Part shown: piece after piece, positions 4,423 through 6,895 of the stretch
How positions within the stretch are numbered: the stretch's first letter is position 1
Layout of the letters: each line of letters starts with the position of its first letter
DNA from: JAENVT01 sp031430695
Lineage (GTDB): Bacteria; Actinomycetota; Acidimicrobiia; Acidimicrobiales; Ilumatobacteraceae
Reading direction: 5' to 3'
Assembly: GCA_031430695.1 (NCBI GenBank)
Contig: JANPBZ010000084.1
Coordinates: 1 to 6,895, forward strand
DNA: 6,895 bases
The notes under the pieces: generated by a model
Database searches by the model: none
What the model was told of the DNA's origin: nothing
The model's input: only the letters and a program-made list of their open reading frames with translations
Program-made: the position numbers and the translations under genes

Positions 4423-5717
4423 GATGCTTCCTGCAGGGGTAGATCCACTCGATGTTCTAGATCGGTGGAATCCGTGGTGATGCCGTAGCAGGCGAGGACA
4501 GCGAAAGCCGCGCTCTCGTCTCCGGCTGCGATGAGGTTCTTGATGGTCACGATTGGGCCGTGGAGCAACTTGCCGGCCATGCTGCGCGCCGTCGCCACTA
4601 GGGGGTCCGGGTCCATGCAGGCGTCAGTCCGCGATCGTTCGATCGTTGCTCGACAGGCGCTTTCAACATTGTTGTGAAGTTGGGCGATGAGGTGCCCGAC
4701 CGCTCGTCCTGCCAGCCACTGTTGATAGCGCCGAAGTTCGTCGCTGACGATCTCCTCGCGGCGCCTGACTTGTAACTCGGCACTGTCGGCGACGAGATCG
4801 TCGAGGTCGAGAAGCCGTATCCCCTGAACGTGTCGTGCGCTGGGTTCGACGTTGCGCGGCAACGACAAATCGACGATGGTCAGGCGACGGCCGTCGCGGC
4901 GAGCCATGACCCTTTCCAGATCCGCCACTCGGAGCAGCGGTGTACGTGCACCGGTGGCGCACACCACCACGTCGGCGCGCTCCAACAGAGCGGGCAGATC
5001 CTCGAAGTTGACCACTCGGTTCGGAGACCTTGCTAAACGTACGGCGCGCTCAGCCCTACGCGCGCAGACCCAGTAGTCAAGTCGACGGGCGGTGAGTTCG
5101 CGGGTCGTCGTTCCGGCCATCACACCCGAGCCGAGCACGACAGTGAGCCCGATTGGCTCTCCGGAAGCGGGACGTGCAGCGTCAAGCGCAAGTCGCGGCA
5201 GCGACGGGATCAGAGCGTGGTCGATCGTGTGTTGAGCACGCCTGCCAGCAGCGGTCGCGAACCGGAACAAACTTGTCAGGAATGCCCCGGCAGCACCCTC
5301 CGCACGTGCAGTGGCGATAGCGGACCGAACCTGCCCGAAGACTTCCATCTCGCCAACAACACGTGACTCGAGTCCGGTGGCAACACGCAGGAGGTGCTCG
5401 GCCACCTCATTGCCCGACGCCGTCAGGACGCAACCATCAAAGAAGTCGAGCGGCGTCTGATTGTGGGCGGCAAGTGTTCGTAAGGCGAATGCAGTGTCGG
5501 GTGCAGGACCGTACAGGTACAACTCGGTGCGATTGCAGGTTGAAACGATCACCGCCTCCGCGATGCCAACATCGTCCAACAGGTTGCCACCGATCGTCGC
5601 GGACGCGTCGGCAGAAAGGTTCACTCGCTCGAGAACTTCGAGCGGAGCACACTTGTGAGTGATCGCGACGAGCGCGAGCGAACCCACCGTGCCTGTACAT
5701 GACCCTGCCGTCCCCAC
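4419..5717 (-). CDS. hemA: Glutamyl-tRNA reductase, divergent
   Basis: The gene encodes a 432-residue cytoplasmic protein of the GluTR family, which reduces glutamyl-tRNA(Glu) with NADPH to glutamate-1-semialdehyde, the first step of the C5 route to 5-aminolevulinate, haem and corrinoids. The N-terminal domain has the ALVAITHKCAPLEVLERV start and the nucleophile Cys61 in VSTCNRTELY. The substrate-site motif is LESRVVGEMEVFGQVRSA (116-133). The NADPH domain carries GSGVMAG (196-202) and DLSLPRNVEP (283-292) followed by LLDLDDL. A helical dimerisation domain follows to the end. Some consensus positions are changed: 'GE.QILGQ' is GEMEVFGQ, the region usually 'GKR.R.ET.IG' is GRRAQHTIDHALI (158-170), and 'GAG.MG' is GSGVMAG. 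It may be a paralogue, or simply a divergent orthologue. The GTG at 5717 is chosen because AAGGAG (complement of 5723-5728) lies five bases upstream; an ATG at 5792 would add 25 atypical residues. No hemB, C or D adjoins it. It is coupled by ATGA to the membrane gene. Confidence 0.85.
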   Translation of the reverse strand: MGTAGSCTGTVGSLALVAITHKCAPLEVLERVNLSADASATIGGNLLDDVGIAEAVIVSTCNRTELYLYGPAPDTAFALRTLAAHNQTPLDFFDGCVLTASGNEVAEHLLRVATGLESRVVGEMEVFGQVRSAIATARAEGAAGAFLTSLFRFATAAGRRAQHTIDHALIPSLPRLALDAARPASGEPIGLTVVLGSGVMAGTTTRELTARRLDYWVCARRAERAVRLARSPNRVVNFEDLPALLERADVVVCATGARTPLLRVADLERVMARRDGRRLTIVDLSLPRNVEPSARHVQGIRLLDLDDLVADSAELQVRRREEIVSDELRRYQQWLAGRAVGHLIAQLHNNVESACRATIERSRTDACMDPDPLVATARSMAGKLLHGPIVTIKNLIAAGDESAAFAVLACYGITTDSTDLEHRVDLPLQEAS

Positions 5718-5739
5718 ATTCGCTCCTTCCGTCCAAAGA

Positions 5740-5779
5740 GCTGCATCGCCTGCGGAACTCGTTGCCGAGGTGATGCAGC
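5740..5779 (-). promoter_or_regulatory. Hairpin in the hemA leader next to the ribosome binding site
   Basis: GCTGCATC and GATGCAGC form an 8-bp perfect stem (5740-5747 with 5772-5779). It continues past one mismatch (A·C in the hemA-sense RNA, G·U in the other) with two more GC pairs, and an inner CGG/CCG stem can form in the loop. The hairpin ends about 12 bases before the hemA AAGGAG. This position suits control of translation start or mRNA stability, but regulation is inference. Confidence 0.4.
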
Positions 5780-5806
5780 GACATGCTCCCACGCAAATGC
5801 GAACCT

Positions 5807-5840
5807 CAACAATAGGTCGATGGGCTTACTTCTATTGTTG
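5807..5840. repeat. Perfect 9+9 inverted repeat upstream of hemA, operator candidate
   Basis: CAACAATAG (5807-5815) and CTATTGTTG (5832-5840) are exact inverted copies with a 16-base spacer, so the half-site centres are 25 bases apart. The repeat is AT-rich in GC-rich surroundings and lies 90-123 bases upstream of the hemA start, in the only space available for its promoter. It could bind a dimeric or tetrameric repressor. No T-run follows on either strand, so it is not an ordinary terminator. I do not match it to a known operator. Confidence 0.45.
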
Positions 5841-5853
5841 TGACCTGCAGCGT

Positions 5854-5870
5854 GTTCATGACTGATGAAC
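5854..5870 (-). terminator. Weak hairpin just after the surface protein gene
   Basis: GTTCAT (5854-5859) and ATGAAC (5865-5870) make a 6-bp stem with a five-base loop, beginning 9 bases after the stop codon (TAG, 5882-5880) of the minus-strand surface protein gene. The position suits a transcript end, but the stem is short and no T-run follows, so it would be a weak or factor-dependent terminator at best. Confidence 0.25.
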
Positions 5871-5879
5871 GTCCGACCA

Positions 5880-6895
5880 CTATCGCACCTCGAATCTCCG
5901 GGCCGACGACCACGCTCCGGCGGCGGCGGAAGCGTCGAGCGCCCGTACCCGCCACCACATCCGCGTCACAGGGAGTGTGTTCGTCGAGTATGTCGAGGCT
6001 GAGATCGTTTGGTTGACGATCGGCGACGGGAAGGTGTCCTGATCGTCGACTTGGATGATGTAGCTCGCCGAGCCGGCGACGTCGGACCAGTCGAAGACGA
6101 CCGTCTGGCCCGAGTTGAAGCGGGCATCATCAGCCGGGCTGACAAGCGACGGTGCTGGCAGGGTGCCGGATGAGCCAGTGGGGTTCACCGTGAGCGTGGC
6201 AGTGCGACTGACGCCGCCATGGGTCGCTGTCAGCGTCACTGGGGTGGTGGCCGCGACCGCCGAGGTCGTCATCGCGAACGTCGCGCTGGTCGCACCAGCA
6301 GCGACGGTCACGCTCGGCGACACGGTGGCCACGGCATTCGAACTTGTCAGCGTGACCAGCGCGCCGCCGGCGGGTGCGGCCGCGGTCAGCGAGACCGTGC
6401 CGGTTGAGCCTGCACCGCCGACGACCGCAGTCGGAGAGACGGACACGCTCGACAAGGTCGGCGTCGTTGGAGCTGTCACGGGCGTGAACCGTCTGGTCGA
6501 TGAGAACGGGCCGAACACGCCCGCCGCGTTTCGGGCCCGCACCCGCCACCACAGTTGCTGAGCCGGGAGACCACCGATCGACGCCTGCGACACGTTGACG
6601 ATCTCGTTGGCGGTGAACGGCGCGGCGATGGTCGAGGTGGTGTAACCTGGATCTCGTAGTCCACTGCGTTGGCGACATCGGACCAGTTGAACGCCACTGG
6701 CTGGGCCACTCCCGTGGCAGCGTTCGCTGGGCTCTGCAGCGTGGGCGCAGCAAGCGGATTGACCGTCAACGTGGCGCTACGCGTGGCGCCCCCGTACGAG
6801 CCGGAGATGCTGACGGCGGTTTGGCTCGAGACGACTGAGGTCGTCGCCGTGAACGTTCTGCTCGTCGCGCCGGCGCTGACGGTGACACTCGCGGG
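5880..6895 (-). CDS. Large surface/extracellular Ig-like and FnIII-like repeat protein, 3' part, frameshifted
   Basis: This is the C-terminal part of an extracellular modular protein, probably a cell-surface or secreted adhesin-like protein. Two types of domain alternate. An Ig-like (invasin/BIG-type) repeat has VTVAAGATSATFAMTTSAV, VTLTATHGGVSRTATLTVNP and, in the earlier copy, VSISGSYGGATRSATLTVNP. An FnIII-like repeat has PSLVSPADDARF, VVFDWSDVAGSASYIIQVDD, RMWWRVRALDASAAAGAWSS and ARRFEVR. Four domains are seen: a partial Ig-like (6895 to ~6760), FnIII-like (~6755-6490), Ig-like (~6480-6185) and FnIII-like (~6170-5882). The earlier FnIII-like copy is split between two frames: DVANAVDYEIQV is in one and TTSTIAAPFTANEIVNVSQA in another. 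One base is missing at about 6643-6650. This is either a sequencing error or a pseudogene. There is no LPXTG anchor or C-terminal membrane helix. The 5' end lies outside the window. Confidence 0.75.

Noticed and set aside
5718..5792. ATG at 5792 as hemA start
   Set aside because: GluTR proteins begin close to the 'ALVAITHK' strand. The extension has no family match and no suitably spaced ribosome binding site, whereas GTG 5717 has AAGGAG five bases upstream.
6115..6561. Plus-strand frame of 148 codons with a hydrophobic, Val/Ala-rich product
   Set aside because: It is the antisense reading of the Ig-like repeat; the repeat families on the minus strand are unmistakable.

Overview
The window is high-GC DNA that reads as actinobacterial. 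Indicators are Arg/Ala-rich codon use, GTG starts, compact toxin-antitoxin pairs whose ATG sits just downstream of a -10 box, and an actinobacterial-type surface repeat protein. An Acidimicrobiia-like metagenomic contig would fit, but the taxon is an inference. The first ~570 bases are visibly less GC-rich and carry the C-terminal part of a Gfo/Idh/MocA oxidoreductase on the minus strand. That gene stops abruptly where a 5'-truncated plus-strand gene begins, so a recombination scar or an assembly join at about 565-600 is likely.

From ~570 to ~3300 lies a small accessory island. It starts with the C-terminal part of an unrecognised, probably secreted or anti-sigma-like protein (557-1126). Next is a first antitoxin/PIN-toxin pair (1260-1892), then a ~400-base stretch holding the remnant of an excisionase-type HTH gene and short direct repeats. 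A second, unrelated RHH-antitoxin/PIN-toxin pair (2323-2939) follows. On the opposite strand comes the C-terminal catalytic fragment of a tyrosine recombinase (2956-3285). The two VapBC-like modules look intact. The recombination genes around them are broken, which suggests a decayed integrative element whose stabilising TA genes survived.

From 3308 to 5717 all genes are on the minus strand. They are a small DUF4190-like membrane protein (3308-3601), a ~400-base gene-free stretch with two neighbouring inverted repeats, a three-helix membrane protein of unknown role (4000-4422), and a divergent glutamyl-tRNA reductase, hemA (4419-5717). hemA and the membrane gene overlap by ATGA and are probably translationally coupled. 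Upstream of hemA lie a leader hairpin next to the ribosome binding site and a perfect 9+9 inverted repeat that could be an operator.

From 5880 to the window end is the 3' portion of a large minus-strand surface protein made of alternating Ig-like and fibronectin-III-like repeats. Comparing the two repeats shows a single-base frameshift at about 6645.

I recognise no RNA gene, complete insertion sequence or CRISPR array. The items most worth a second look are the hemA-like gene coupled to the unknown membrane protein with its structured leader, and the twin TA modules inside a decayed integration locus.
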